64,000 bases of DNA from Diaminobutyricimonas sp. LJ205 (GCF_009755725.1 NZ_CP046619.1:2666001-2730000), one strand, 5' to 3'; numbered from the stretch's first letter, positions 30,630 to 39,812 are shown. Numbers and translations: made by a program. Notes: generated by a model not told the origin, from the sequence alone.

Positions 30630-31673
30630 ATGACCTTCCCCTTCGCGCTGCCGCTGCCGTCGCATCCGGATCCGCGTGACGCGCCGGTGCTGCGGTGGGG
30701 CGTTATCGGCCCCGGTGTGATCGCCATCGACTTCGTTGCGGCCTTGCTCAAGCACTCGAACCAGCAGGTGGTCGCCGTCGGCTCTCGCAGCGCCGACCGC
30801 GCGCGAGCCTTTGCGGAACGATTCGGCATCGCGCGTGCGTACGGCTCCTATGAGGAACTTGTCGCCGACGCCGAGGTGGATGCGATCTACGTCGCCACCC
30901 CCATGAGCGAACACCATGCGAACGCGCTCCTGGCCATCGGCGCGGGCAAACCAGTCCTGGTTGAGAAGTCCTTCACCCGAACCGCGGCTGAGGCCCGCGA
31001 CATCCGCGATCACGCGCGCGCCGCCGGCGTGCTGGTGATGGAGGCGATGAAGACCCGCTACCAACTGCAGCGGCAGGTGATCGACCGTTTGCTCGAGGAC
31101 GGCGTGCTCGGCGAACTCGACAGCGTGGTCGCCCAGTTCAGCGCGCCGATCCCCTACGCCGCTGACAGCCGTCTGTTCAACCCGGCGCTCGGTGGCGGAG
31201 TGTTGCTCGACATCGGGGTTTACCCGCTCTCGTTCGCAGCGAGCCTGCTGGGTGAGTTCAGCGACGTGCAGGCGACCGGCACGCTCGCCGCTTCGGGCGT
31301 CGACGACTCGTTCGCCGCGGTGCTGACCACTCCGAGCGGCTCTCGCGCGATGGTGAGCGCCAGCTGGCGTGGCACCGGACCCGTGCGCGCCGAGATCAAC
31401 GGCCGTCAGGCGCGCATCGAGCTCGGCGAGCCGTTTCAGAACCCCGCCCCACTGCGGCTGATCTCCGCCCACGGCGAGCGGCGACTGGAGTGGGAAGACC
31501 GGCGCTACTCCGGCCGCGAAGGCATGGTCTTCCAGGCGGCAGCGTTCGCGCGGTACCTGCACGACGGGCTCACCGACTCGCCGCTGCTCGGGCTCGACGA
31601 GAGCGTGAGGGTGATGGAGTTGCTCGACGACCTGCGGCACCGCATCGGCGCTCGGTTCGCCGACGAACGATGA
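30630..31673 (+). CDS. Gfo/Idh/MocA-family oxidoreductase
   Basis: 347 residues from ATG 30630 (GTG at 30624 is an alternative). N-terminal NAD(P)-binding fold: RWGVIGPGVIAIDFVAAL, VGSRSADRARAFAERFG, AIYVATPMSEHHANALLAI. The usual EKP motif is EKS here (LVEKSFTRTAAEA). The C-terminal sheet domain has GGGVLLDIGVYPLSFAASLLG, with the Asp and the later residues expected in the active site. These enzymes oxidise sugars, inositols or dihydrodiols. The substrate is not predictable here. Confidence 0.9.
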   Translation: MTFPFALPLPSHPDPRDAPVLRWGVIGPGVIAIDFVAALLKHSNQQVVAVGSRSADRARAFAERFGIARAYGSYEELVADAEVDAIYVATPMSEHHANALLAIGAGKPVLVEKSFTRTAAEARDIRDHARAAGVLVMEAMKTRYQLQRQVIDRLLEDGVLGELDSVVAQFSAPIPYAADSRLFNPALGGGVLLDIGVYPLSFAASLLGEFSDVQATGTLAASGVDDSFAAVLTTPSGSRAMVSASWRGTGPVRAEINGRQARIELGEPFQNPAPLRLISAHGERRLEWEDRRYSGREGMVFQAAAFARYLHDGLTDSPLLGLDESVRVMELLDDLRHRIGARFADER

Positions 31674-31957
31674 CCAGACGCGGGCCTGTGTCGGGCACGA
31701 GCCGAGACATCCGGTAGTCTTACCTGACTTGTGCACGCAATTGCGCGTGCCCTGCGTCGTAGAACGCTCCCTCTTCTCACCGGTAGCACCTGACAACTGC
31801 CCCGGTTCGTAGAAATCTTTCTCACGGCGATCGATTGTGCCGATCGGCACTCTCGCCAACTTGGTCTCGACAAGCTCGACCAGCGGAAACTGGTTCGACC
31901 AGCGGAAAGCTGACTCGATCAGACTCCCCGAGGCCACTCACCCGAAAAGGTACCTCT
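31674..31957 (+). promoter_or_regulatory. Long leader region of the DEAD-box helicase gene
   Basis: 284 bp without a gene. It holds a possible -10 TAGTCT (31715-31720), a GCACGC/GCGTGC hairpin (31733-31750), a perfect 14-bp palindrome GTGCCGATCGGCAC (31837-31850) and degenerate copies of the dispersed repeat (31863-31922). If transcribed from the -10 box, the leader is over 200 nt, as is common for cold-regulated RNA helicase genes. Confidence 0.4.
31863..31922 (+). repeat. Tandem degenerate copies of the dispersed repeat
   Basis: A complete unit GGTCTCGACAAGCTCGACCA(GCGG) is followed by a partial unit TGGTTCGACCAGCGG and a further trace TGACTCGATCAG, at about 20-28-base spacing, within the helicase leader. 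Confidence 0.65.
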
Positions 31958-33571
31958 TTGTCTGAAACCACTTTTAGCGCGCTCGGCGTGCCCGCCCCGA
32001 TCGTTTCCGCCCTCGCGAAGGACGGCAAGACCACGGCGTTCCCGATCCAGGTCGACACGCTGCCCGACACCATGAGCGGCCGCGACGTGCTCGGCCGTGG
32101 CAAGACCGGCTCGGGTAAGACCCTCGCGTTCTCGATCCCGATGGTCGCGCGCCTCGGCGGCAAGCTGTCCGGTGGCAAGCGCCGCGCCGGACGCCCGCTC
32201 GGCCTCGTGCTTGCCCCCACCCGTGAGCTCGCGACCCAGATCGCGGCAGCCATGCAGCCGCTCGCCGACGCGTACGGCCTGAAGACCACCACGATCTTCG
32301 GCGGCGTCTCGCAGAACCGTCAGGTTGCCGCGCTGAAGGAAGGCGTCGACATCGTCGTCGCCTGCCCCGGCCGGCTCGAAGACCTGATGAAGCAGAACTT
32401 CGTCTCGCTCGACGCGGTGGAGATCACCGTGCTCGACGAGGCCGACCACATGGCCGACCTGGGCTTCCTGCCCGGCGTCACCCGCATCATGAACGCCACC
32501 CCGGACTCCGGTCAGCGCCTGCTGTTCAGCGCAACGCTCGACAACGGCGTGGACAAGCTGGTGAAGAAGTTCCTCCACAACGAGGTGATGCACTCGGTCG
32601 ATGAGGCGAACTCGCCCGTCGCCGCGATGACCCACCACGTGTTCGAGGTGCCTGCCGACGACAAGATCGCGCTCGTGCGCACCCTCGCCTCGGGCACCGG
32701 TCGCCGCATCCTGTTCATGCGCACCAAGCACCACGCCAAGAAGCTTGCCAAGCAGCTCACCGAGGCTGGCATCCCCGCCGTCGACCTGCACGGCAACCTG
32801 TCGCAGCCGCAGCGCGACCGCAACCTGGCCGCGTTCAGCGATGGCTCGGCTCGCGTTCTGGTGGCCACGGATGTCGCCGCCCGCGGTGTGCACGTGGACA
32901 ACGTGGAACTCGTTGTGCACGTGGACCCGCCGATGGAGCACAAGGCATACCTGCACCGCTCGGGCCGCACCGCCCGCGCCGGCAGCGAGGGTGACGTCGT
33001 CACCGTGATGACCCCGTCGCAGCGCAAGGACGTCGCAGTGCTGCTGCGCAAGGCCGGCATCGCGGTCGAGCCCCTCTCGGTCACCGCGACCTCAGCAGCA
33101 GTCACCGCACTGGTCGGCGACGTCGCCGCGTACGTCAAGCCGCAGCCGAAGGCCGCTGTATCGCAGGGTGGTGGCACTTCACAGGGCGCCAACGCCCGCC
33201 GCAAGCGCACCGCTCGCGACGAGCGCACTGGTCTGGCGCCCCGCCGCGACCGGTCGGGACGTCCGGCCGAGGGCCGCAGCAGTCGTCCGGCAGAAGCTGG
33301 AGCCGCGGCATCCGGTCGCTCGGGTGGCCGCGCAGCCGGTGCCGGTGCTGCCGGTGGCGAGCGCCGGTCGTCTGACCAGCCGAAGCACGGTCATGGCCGT
33401 CCGACCACCGAGGGCTCGCACGCTCCCCGGTCGCGTCGGGCTTCCGCGCCGTCGGGCGCCGGTTCGGCTCGTGCCTTCAGCACGTCGACCGGGGCCGGGT
33501 CGACCGACTTCCGCACCGCCGGACAGTCCCAGGGCGGCCAGCGCCGCCCCAACCGTCGCGCGCAGGGCTAA
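31958..33571 (+). CDS. DEAD-box ATP-dependent RNA helicase
   Basis: 537 residues from TTG 31958, with AAAAGG upstream; the ATG-initiated frame further upstream runs through repeat sequence and is unlikely. Motifs in order: Q motif (FPIQVDTL), Walker A GKTGSGKT near 47, PTRELA, DEAD near 160, SATL, and the second-domain ARGVHVDNVELVVHVDPP and HRSGRTARAG. Residues from about 400 on are Arg/Gly/Ser-rich and disordered, typical of RNA-binding tails on cold-shock helicases. It probably remodels mRNA or ribosomal RNA. A strong terminator follows. Confidence 0.93.
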   Translation: MSETTFSALGVPAPIVSALAKDGKTTAFPIQVDTLPDTMSGRDVLGRGKTGSGKTLAFSIPMVARLGGKLSGGKRRAGRPLGLVLAPTRELATQIAAAMQPLADAYGLKTTTIFGGVSQNRQVAALKEGVDIVVACPGRLEDLMKQNFVSLDAVEITVLDEADHMADLGFLPGVTRIMNATPDSGQRLLFSATLDNGVDKLVKKFLHNEVMHSVDEANSPVAAMTHHVFEVPADDKIALVRTLASGTGRRILFMRTKHHAKKLAKQLTEAGIPAVDLHGNLSQPQRDRNLAAFSDGSARVLVATDVAARGVHVDNVELVVHVDPPMEHKAYLHRSGRTARAGSEGDVVTVMTPSQRKDVAVLLRKAGIAVEPLSVTATSAAVTALVGDVAAYVKPQPKAAVSQGGGTSQGANARRKRTARDERTGLAPRRDRSGRPAEGRSSRPAEAGAAASGRSGGRAAGAGAAGGERRSSDQPKHGHGRPTTEGSHAPRSRRASAPSGAGSARAFSTSTGAGSTDFRTAGQSQGGQRRPNRRAQG

Positions 33572-33595
33572 AGCCCGCAGCATCCGTCTCACCAC

Positions 33596-33626
33596 AACGG
33601 CCCCAACCTTCACGGTTGGGGCCGTT
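33596..33626 (+). terminator. Terminator of the DEAD-box helicase gene
   Basis: Perfect 13-bp arms AACGGCCCCAACC and GGTTGGGGCCGTT with a 5-base loop, followed by TGGCGTCT. It starts 24 bp after the stop. Confidence 0.8.
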
Positions 33627-33643
33627 TGGCGTCTCGGCCGGAC

Positions 33644-33709
33644 GTCTGTGCCTGTCTGGTGCGTTTGTGCCTGCGCGCGCCGGCACAAACGTACCGAAGG
33701 GGCACGGAC
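33644..33709. repeat. Imperfect long palindrome, 28-bp arms
   Basis: Arms 33644-33671 and 33682-33709 pair at 22 of 28 positions, mostly with G-U-compatible mismatches, around a 10-base loop (TGCGCGCGCC). The best-paired segment is CGTTTGTGCC/GGCACAAACG. It has the same size and loop length as the CTAGTG-family palindromes but a different sequence. Confidence 0.65.
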
Positions 33710-33740
33710 ACTCAGCCGCGGGACCCGCAGCGGGCGCGAG

Positions 33741-33764
33741 GGTCTCGGCAGGCTCGACCAGCGG
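33741..33764 (+). repeat. Dispersed repeat, short form
   Basis: Matches the first 24 bases of the copy at 30576, apart from the last base (CAGCGG here, CAGCGA there). It lies between the convergent helicase and Nudix genes. Confidence 0.7.
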
Positions 33765-33796
33765 GGAGGCGAGCCGGGGGGCGAGCGGGGTGCCTG

Positions 33797-34339
33797 CTAC
33801 GGCAGCACGCCCGCCGAGGCGAGGGCCGCGCGCAACAGCGTCCCCCGGCCGCCTTCCATTTCGGCGGAGACGGAAGCGGATGCCGCCTCCGCGGGTGTCA
33901 TCCAGGTGAGCTCCAGCGCATCCTGCCGCGGTTCGCAGGTGCCGGTGACCGGCACCACGTAGGCCAGCGCCACCGCGTGTTGGCGGTCATCGTGGAACGT
34001 CCCGACGCCGGGCAGCGGGAAGTACTCAGCCACCGAGAACGGCACCGGCGAGGCCGGCAGCAGCGGGAAGGCCATCGGGCCGAGGTCCTTCTCGAGGTGC
34101 CGGAACAGCGCATCGCGCAGCGTCTCGCCGTACATCACCCGGCCGGACACCAGGGTGCGGGTGATCTCTCCCGCCGGGTTCGCGCGGAGCAGCACTCCGA
34201 CTTCGGTCACCGTGCCGAGCCCATCGACTCGCACGGGGACCGCCTCGACGTAGAGCAGCGGCAACCTTCGCCGGGCTTCCGCCAGTTCATCGTCAGAGAG
34301 CCAGGCGGAGTTCGGGTCAGGGGTGCCAACGGATGCCAT
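33797..34339 (-). CDS. Nudix-hydrolase-like DUF4916 protein
   Basis: 180 residues. SGRVMYGETLRDALFRHLEKDLG occupies the Nudix-helix position but lacks the full REx2EEx2E signature (the two central Glu are replaced), so catalysis may differ or be absent. The N-terminal WLSDDELAEARRRLPLLYVEAVPVRV and the AEYFP...GTFHDDRQHAVALAYVVPV segments are typical of DUF4916, an actinobacterial branch of the Nudix superfamily. The substrate is unknown. Confidence 0.8.
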   Translation of the reverse strand: MASVGTPDPNSAWLSDDELAEARRRLPLLYVEAVPVRVDGLGTVTEVGVLLRANPAGEITRTLVSGRVMYGETLRDALFRHLEKDLGPMAFPLLPASPVPFSVAEYFPLPGVGTFHDDRQHAVALAYVVPVTGTCEPRQDALELTWMTPAEAASASVSAEMEGGRGTLLRAALASAGVLP

Positions 34340-34432
34340 GTCCCTATTCTGTCTTCCCTTCCCGTACGGATCGGGAATCCCATCGGTACAGTTGCGGGTT
34401 GGGGTTACCGAACCCTAGGAAAGGCGGCACAG

Positions 34433-35041
34433 ATGAAGCTCGACTCGAACGCGGTGGTGTGGTCGGCACCCGAAGCTGAACGCGCCGGACGGCCGCTGCT
34501 CGTGATGATGCACGGGCTTGGCTCGAACGAGTCGGATCTGTTCGGCCTGGCCCCGTATCTGCCGCTCGAGCCGGTCGTCGCCTCGCTGCGCGCGCCGCTC
34601 GAGTATGGCCCGGGCTACGCCTGGTTCCTCGCCGAGGGCGACCGGGAGCCGGCAGCGAACGAAGCATCCGCCGCCGTCCTCGACTGGCTGGACGAACAGC
34701 AGTTCACCTCGGTCGGGCTGCTCGGCTTCTCGCAGGGCGGCGCGATGACCATGCAGCTGATGCGGCATCGCCCCGAACTGTTCTCGTACGCGGTGAACCT
34801 GTCGGGCTTCGCCATCCCGAGCTCCCATAACGGTGACGCGGTGCTGGCCGAGCGCAAGCCGCCGGTGTTCTGGGGCTACGGCACCGCCGACCGGGTGATC
34901 GACCCGGACTTCATCAGCTACACCGACGGATGGCTGCCGGAGCACACCAGCCTCACCCGGCGCGTCTACGAGGGCCTGGCGCACGGCATCTCACAGCAGG
35001 AGCTCGCCGACATCGCCGCCTTCGTGAAGGACCACCAATAA
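34433..35041 (+). CDS. Phospholipase/carboxylesterase (alpha/beta-hydrolase)
   Basis: 202 residues from ATG 34433 with AGGAAAGG upstream. HGLGSNESDL forms the oxyanion-hole region. The nucleophile elbow is GFSQGG, the acid is Asp of GTADRVID and the base is His of GLAHGIS. This is the short carboxylesterase family (YpfH/acyl-protein-thioesterase-like) that hydrolyses short acyl esters in the cytoplasm. No signal peptide is present. It is followed 43 bp later by lhr. Confidence 0.88.
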   Translation: MKLDSNAVVWSAPEAERAGRPLLVMMHGLGSNESDLFGLAPYLPLEPVVASLRAPLEYGPGYAWFLAEGDREPAANEASAAVLDWLDEQQFTSVGLLGFSQGGAMTMQLMRHRPELFSYAVNLSGFAIPSSHNGDAVLAERKPPVFWGYGTADRVIDPDFISYTDGWLPEHTSLTRRVYEGLAHGISQQELADIAAFVKDHQ

Positions 35042-35084
35042 GCCCGACGGCGCGAAGGTCGGTGGCATCCGTTTAGATAGACGG

Positions 35085-38000
35085 ATGAGCACCCTGCTCG
35101 GAAACTTCTCCGCCGCGACGCGCGAGTGGTTCACCGGCGCGTTCCCGGCCCCGACGGACGCGCAGCTGGGCGCCTGGGAGACGATCTCGGGCGGTTCGCA
35201 TGCGCTGGTCATCGCGCCCACCGGGTCGGGCAAGACGCTCGCCTCGTTCCTCTGGGCGATCGACCGGCTGGCCTCCGAACCGGTACCCGAGGACCCGCTG
35301 CACCGCACCCGGGTGCTCTACATCTCGCCTCTGAAGGCACTCGGCGTCGACGTGGAGCGCAACCTGCGCTCACCGCTGGTGGGCATCACCCAGACCGCCA
35401 GGCGGCTCGGCGTTCCCGTGCCCGATATCAGCGTCGGCGTGCGCTCGGGCGACACCTCCAGCCAGGAGCGTCGGATGCTGCTGCGCAGGCCGCCGGACAT
35501 CCTGATCACCACCCCTGAGTCGCTGTTCCTGATGCTCACCAGCGCGGCCCGCGACACCCTCGCCGGGGTCGAGACGGTCATTGTCGATGAGGTGCACGCG
35601 GTGGCCGCGACCAAACGCGGCGCCCACCTGGCGCTCTCGCTGGAACGGCTGGACCAGCTGCTGCCGAAGCCCGCGCAGCGCATCGGCCTGTCCGCGACCG
35701 TGCGCCCGCCGGAAGAGGTGGCCCGGTTCCTCGGTGGTGCGGCGCCGGTCACGATCGTGGCGCCGCCCGCGTCGAAACGGTTCGACCTGCGCGTCGCGGT
35801 GCCGGTGGAGGACATGTCCGAGCTCGGCACCACGAGCGAGGACGGCACCGGCAACCAGGGCTCGATCTGGCCGCATGTCGAGGAGGAGATCGTCGACCGG
35901 GTGCTTGAGAACCGGTCGACCATCGTCTTCGCGAATTCGCGGCGGCTCGCGGAGCGGCTCACCTCGCGGCTGAACGATATTTATGCGGAACGGATGTTTC
36001 CGACCTTGGAGGACGAGCTCGCCGAGACCTCACAAGGGGTCTCGGCAGGCTCGACCAGCGGAGCGGGCTCGACCGGCGGAGGGGGCTCGACCAGCGGAGC
36101 GGGCTCGACCGGCGGAGGGGGCTCGACCAGCGGAGCGGGCTCGACCGGCGGAGGGGGCTCGACCAGCGGCGGGATGCCTGCGGCGATCATGGGCCAGTCC
36201 GGGTCGACGGCGGCGGTCGCCACCGAGACCGAGCTGCTCGCCCGCGCCCACCACGGCTCGGTGTCGAAAGACCAGCGGGCGATCATCGAGGACGATCTCA
36301 AGAGCGGTCGGCTGCGCTGCGTCGTCGCCACCTCCTCGCTGGAACTTGGCATCGACATGGGCGCCGTCGATCTGGTGATTCAGGTGGAGTCACCACCGTC
36401 GGTGTCCAGCGGGCTGCAGCGGATCGGCCGCGCCGGGCACCAGGTCGGCGAGATCTCGCGCGGCGTGCTGATGCCGCAGCATCGTGCCGACCTGATCCAC
36501 GCGGCGGTCACCAGTGAGCGGATGACCGCGGGACTGATCGAAGAGCTGGCGATTCCGCAGAACCCGCTCGACATCCTCGCCCAGCACACCGTTTCGGCGG
36601 TTGCCCTCGACGCGGTGGAGATCGAGGACTGGTTCCAGACCGTGCGGCACAGCGCACCGTTCGCAACCTTGCCGCGCAGCGCCTTCGATGCCACCCTCGA
36701 CCTGCTCAGCGGCCGCTACCCGAGCGACGAGTTCGCCGAGCTTCGGCCCCGCATCGTCTGGGACCGGGTGAACGGCATGCTCACCGGCCGGCCCGGTGCG
36801 CAGCGACTCGCGGTCACCAGCGGCGGCACCATCCCCGACCGGGGACTGTTCGGGGTGTTCATGGTGGGGGCCTCGACGGCGCGTGGCAGCGGCCGGGTCG
36901 GCGAACTCGACGAGGAGATGGTCTACGAGTCCCGGGTCGGCGACGTCTTCGCGCTCGGCACCACCAGCTGGCGGATCGAGGAGATCACGCACGACCGGGT
37001 GATGGTCAGTCCGGCGTTCGGGCAACCCGGCCGGGTGCCGTTCTGGAAGGGCGATTCCCTCGGCCGTCCCGCCGAGCTCGGCCAGGCGATCGGCGCGTTC
37101 ACGCGGGAGGTGGCCTCCTCGCTGGCCGCCGGCGAGACCGAGGAAGCCTCCATCCGGGATCGGCTGCTCGCCAGCGGACTCGACGACTACGCGGTGACCA
37201 ACCTGCTCTCCTTCGTCGCCGAGCAGAAGCAGGCCACCGGTCAGGTGCCGACCGAGAAGACCCTGGTTGTCGAGCGATTCCGCGATGAGCTCGGCGACTG
37301 GCGGGTCATCCTGCACTCCCCGTACGGCATGAAGGTGCACGCGCCGTGGGCGCTCGCGGTCACCGCGCGGGTGCGGGAACGCTACGGCTTCGACGGCGCC
37401 GCGATGGCGGCCGACGACGGGATCGTGGTGCGGCTGCCGGAGACGGATGCCGATGCCCCCGGCGCGGAACTGTTCGTGTTCGAGGCATCCGAACTCCCCG
37501 ACCTGGTGACCACCGAGGTCGGCGGCTCGGCGCTGTTCGCGTCGCGCTTCCGCGAATGCGCGGCCCGTGCCCTGCTCCTGCCGAAGTACAACCCGGGCCG
37601 GCGCTCGCCGCTCTGGCAGCAGCGGCAGAAGGCCTCGCAGCTGCTCGAGGTGGCGCGCAAGTACCCGGCGTTCCCGATCGTGCTGGAAACCGTGCGCGAA
37701 GTGCTGCAGGACGTCTACGACCTGCCCGCGCTGACCAGGGTCGCCGCCGAGATCGCCGGGAGGCGCATCCGCATCGTCGAGACCGAGACCCAGCAGGCGT
37801 CGCCGTTCGCGCGAGCGCTGCTGTTCGGGTACGTCGCCGCGTTCATGTACGAGGGCGACTCGCCGCTGGCCGAGCGGCGTGCCGCGGCGCTGTCGCTGGA
37901 TCCGACACTGCTTGCCGAACTGCTGGGCACCACCCAGCTGCGGGAGCTGCTCGACGCCAAGGTGATCGACCAGGTGGAGCAGGAACTGCAGCGCCTGGTT

Positions 38001-39812
38001 CCGGAGCGCAAGGCGAAGGATGCCGAGGGCGTCGTCGACCTGCTGCGACTGCTCGGGCCGCTGTCGGTCGAGGAGATCGCGGAGCGGACGGTACTCACGC
38101 GGCCGGTCGAGCCTGATGGGCTCGATCAGCGGGAGGTGCTCGATCAGCGGGAGGTCATCACAGGCTGGCTGACCGAGCTGGCCCGCGCGAACCGGGTGCT
38201 GCCCGTGCAGATCGCCGGAACCGCACGCTGGGCGGTGGTTGAAGACGCCAGCCGGCTGCGCGATGCGCTCGGCGTTGCCCTGCCGATCGGCGTGCCCACC
38301 GCGTTCATCGAGCCAGTGCCTGACCCGATCGGCGACCTGATCAGCCGGTACGCCCGCACCCACGGCCCGTTCACCGTCATCGACGCCGCCGCCCGATTCG
38401 GGCTCGGCACCGCGGTCGTGCACGAGGCGCTGCGCCGGCTCGGGGCCGACCGGCGGGTGATCGACGGCGAGTTCCGGCCGGACGCGAGCGGACCGGAATG
38501 GGTGGATGCCGAGATCCTGCGCAGACTGCGCAGCCGCTCGCTCGCCGCACTTCGCCAGGAAGTGGAACCGGTCAGCCAAGACACCCTGGCCCGGTTCCTG
38601 CCCGTCTGGCAACACGTCGGCGGTCGGCTGACCGGCGTCGACGGTCTGGTGCAAGTGATCGACCAGCTCGGCGGGTTGGCCCTGCCGGCCTCGGCATGGG
38701 AGTCCATCGTGCTGCCGTCTCGGCTGCGCGACTACTCCCCCGCCTGGCTCGACGAGCTGACAACCACGGGTGAGGTGCTCTGGACCGGCAACGGCGCTCT
38801 GCCCGGCAGCGACGGCTGGATGGGACTGCACCTCGCCGACAGCGCCCAGCTGACCCTTCCCGTGCGAGACACCCCTGTCGTCGAGGACTCCCCGCTCGAA
38901 CAGGCGATCGTCGACTCGCTCGGGCACGGGGGCGCGTTCTTCTTCCGGCAGCTGAGCGGCATGGTCGGCGCCACCCTGGGCGTGATCGACGACAAAGACC
39001 TCGTCGAAGCGCTCTGGGACCTCGTGTGGGCGGGTCGGCTCACCAACGACACCCTCGCCCCGTTGCGCAGCCGGGTCGGCGGTCCGACGAAGGCCCGGAT
39101 GCCGCGGGCCCGCGCCTACCGCGGTCGCGGCCGCCTCGCCATGCCCAGCCAATCCGGTCCGCCGACCGTGGCCGGCCGGTGGTCGCTGGTACCGGCAGCG
39201 GAGACCGACCCGACCGTGCGCGCGGCGGCGACCGCCGAGCGGCTGCTCGACCGGTACGGCGTGGTCACCCGCGGCGCGGTGATGGCGGAGGGCCAGCCCG
39301 GCGGCTTCGCGCTCGCCTACAAGGTGCTCAAGGGCTTCGAGGAGACCGGCCGTGCCCGCCGCGGCTACTTCGTCGAAGGCCTCGGCGCGGCGCAGTTCGC
39401 CACCGGCGCGACGGTCGACCGGCTGCGCAGCTTCAGCCGGGAACCGGATGACGAGAGCCCGACCACCGCGGTGACCCTGGCCGCGACCGACCCGGCGAAC
39501 CCGTACGGGGCGGCGCTCGGATGGCCGGAGGCGGAGGGACACCGGCCCGGCCGCAAGGCCGGCGCCCTAGTCGTGCTGGTCAACGGTGCGCTCACCCTCT
39601 ACGTCGAACGCGGCGGCAAGACCGTGCTCACCTTCGGTGACACGGGACTCGATGACGCCGCCACGTCGCTGGCCCGCACCGTACGCGCCGGCCTTGGCCG
39701 GATGCGGGTCGAGAAGATCAACGGCGAGTTCGCGATCGGAACCCCGCTCGGGCAGGCACTGGAACGGGCAGGCTTCGTGCCCACCCCGCAGGGGCTGAGG
39801 CTGCGTGCCTGA
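35085..39812 (+). CDS. lhr: ATP-dependent DNA helicase Lhr
   Basis: 1575 residues, full-length bacterial Lhr. Motifs: Walker A APTGSGKT near 45, DEVH near 168, SATVRPPEEVA, and the second RecA domain ATSSLELGIDMGAVDLVIQVE and QRIGRAGH. The winged-helix and large C-terminal domain follow. Lhr is a 3'-5' DNA translocase linked to DNA repair. Two repeat-derived segments are unusual. Residues 322-363 are a Gly/Ser/Thr run made of 12-residue units in a loop of RecA domain 2, and residues 1013-1024 (LDQREVLDQREV) are a short tandem duplication. Both match the dispersed intergenic repeat at DNA level. The 3' end overlaps nei by 8 bp. Confidence 0.95.
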   Translation: MSTLLGNFSAATREWFTGAFPAPTDAQLGAWETISGGSHALVIAPTGSGKTLASFLWAIDRLASEPVPEDPLHRTRVLYISPLKALGVDVERNLRSPLVGITQTARRLGVPVPDISVGVRSGDTSSQERRMLLRRPPDILITTPESLFLMLTSAARDTLAGVETVIVDEVHAVAATKRGAHLALSLERLDQLLPKPAQRIGLSATVRPPEEVARFLGGAAPVTIVAPPASKRFDLRVAVPVEDMSELGTTSEDGTGNQGSIWPHVEEEIVDRVLENRSTIVFANSRRLAERLTSRLNDIYAERMFPTLEDELAETSQGVSAGSTSGAGSTGGGGSTSGAGSTGGGGSTSGAGSTGGGGSTSGGMPAAIMGQSGSTAAVATETELLARAHHGSVSKDQRAIIEDDLKSGRLRCVVATSSLELGIDMGAVDLVIQVESPPSVSSGLQRIGRAGHQVGEISRGVLMPQHRADLIHAAVTSERMTAGLIEELAIPQNPLDILAQHTVSAVALDAVEIEDWFQTVRHSAPFATLPRSAFDATLDLLSGRYPSDEFAELRPRIVWDRVNGMLTGRPGAQRLAVTSGGTIPDRGLFGVFMVGASTARGSGRVGELDEEMVYESRVGDVFALGTTSWRIEEITHDRVMVSPAFGQPGRVPFWKGDSLGRPAELGQAIGAFTREVASSLAAGETEEASIRDRLLASGLDDYAVTNLLSFVAEQKQATGQVPTEKTLVVERFRDELGDWRVILHSPYGMKVHAPWALAVTARVRERYGFDGAAMAADDGIVVRLPETDADAPGAELFVFEASELPDLVTTEVGGSALFASRFRECAARALLLPKYNPGRRSPLWQQRQKASQLLEVARKYPAFPIVLETVREVLQDVYDLPALTRVAAEIAGRRIRIVETETQQASPFARALLFGYVAAFMYEGDSPLAERRAAALSLDPTLLAELLGTTQLRELLDAKVIDQVEQELQRLVPERKAKDAEGVVDLLRLLGPLSVEEIAERTVLTRPVEPDGLDQREVLDQREVITGWLTELARANRVLPVQIAGTARWAVVEDASRLRDALGVALPIGVPTAFIEPVPDPIGDLISRYARTHGPFTVIDAAARFGLGTAVVHEALRRLGADRRVIDGEFRPDASGPEWVDAEILRRLRSRSLAALRQEVEPVSQDTLARFLPVWQHVGGRLTGVDGLVQVIDQLGGLALPASAWESIVLPSRLRDYSPAWLDELTTTGEVLWTGNGALPGSDGWMGLHLADSAQLTLPVRDTPVVEDSPLEQAIVDSLGHGGAFFFRQLSGMVGATLGVIDDKDLVEALWDLVWAGRLTNDTLAPLRSRVGGPTKARMPRARAYRGRGRLAMPSQSGPPTVAGRWSLVPAAETDPTVRAAATAERLLDRYGVVTRGAVMAEGQPGGFALAYKVLKGFEETGRARRGYFVEGLGAAQFATGATVDRLRSFSREPDDESPTTAVTLAATDPANPYGAALGWPEAEGHRPGRKAGALVVLVNGALTLYVERGGKTVLTFGDTGLDDAATSLARTVRAGLGRMRVEKINGEFAIGTPLGQALERAGFVPTPQGLRLRA
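36048..36173 (+). repeat. In-frame expansion of the dispersed repeat inside lhr (36-bp unit x3.5)
   Basis: Three identical 36-bp units (36048-36083, 36084-36119, 36120-36155) and a partial fourth. Each unit carries GGCTCGACCAGCGGAGC and a variant GGCTCGACCGGCGGAGG half. The bases before the array (GGGGTCTCGGCA) complete the dispersed repeat found in intergenic DNA at 30576 and 33741. The units encode GSTSGAGSTGGG. Confidence 0.9.
38121..38156 (+). repeat. 18-bp tandem duplication in lhr related to the dispersed repeat
   Basis: CTCGATCAGCGGGAGGTG is repeated twice with one change in the last base. CTCGATCAGCGG differs by one base from the repeat core CTCGACCAGCGG. It encodes LDQREVLDQREV. Confidence 0.7.

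Noticed and set aside
31835-31957. Longer ATG-initiated N-terminus for the DEAD-box helicase
   Set aside because: It translates repeat DNA, has no family similarity, and a TTG with AAAAGG upstream gives the normal protein start.
36048-36173. Regular repeat array resembling a CRISPR
   Set aside because: Units are contiguous with no unique spacers, keep the reading frame and encode a Gly/Ser/Thr linker; no cas genes are present.
36390-39542. Open frame of 1050 codons antisense to lhr
   Set aside because: Shadow frame; lhr motifs on the plus strand are complete.
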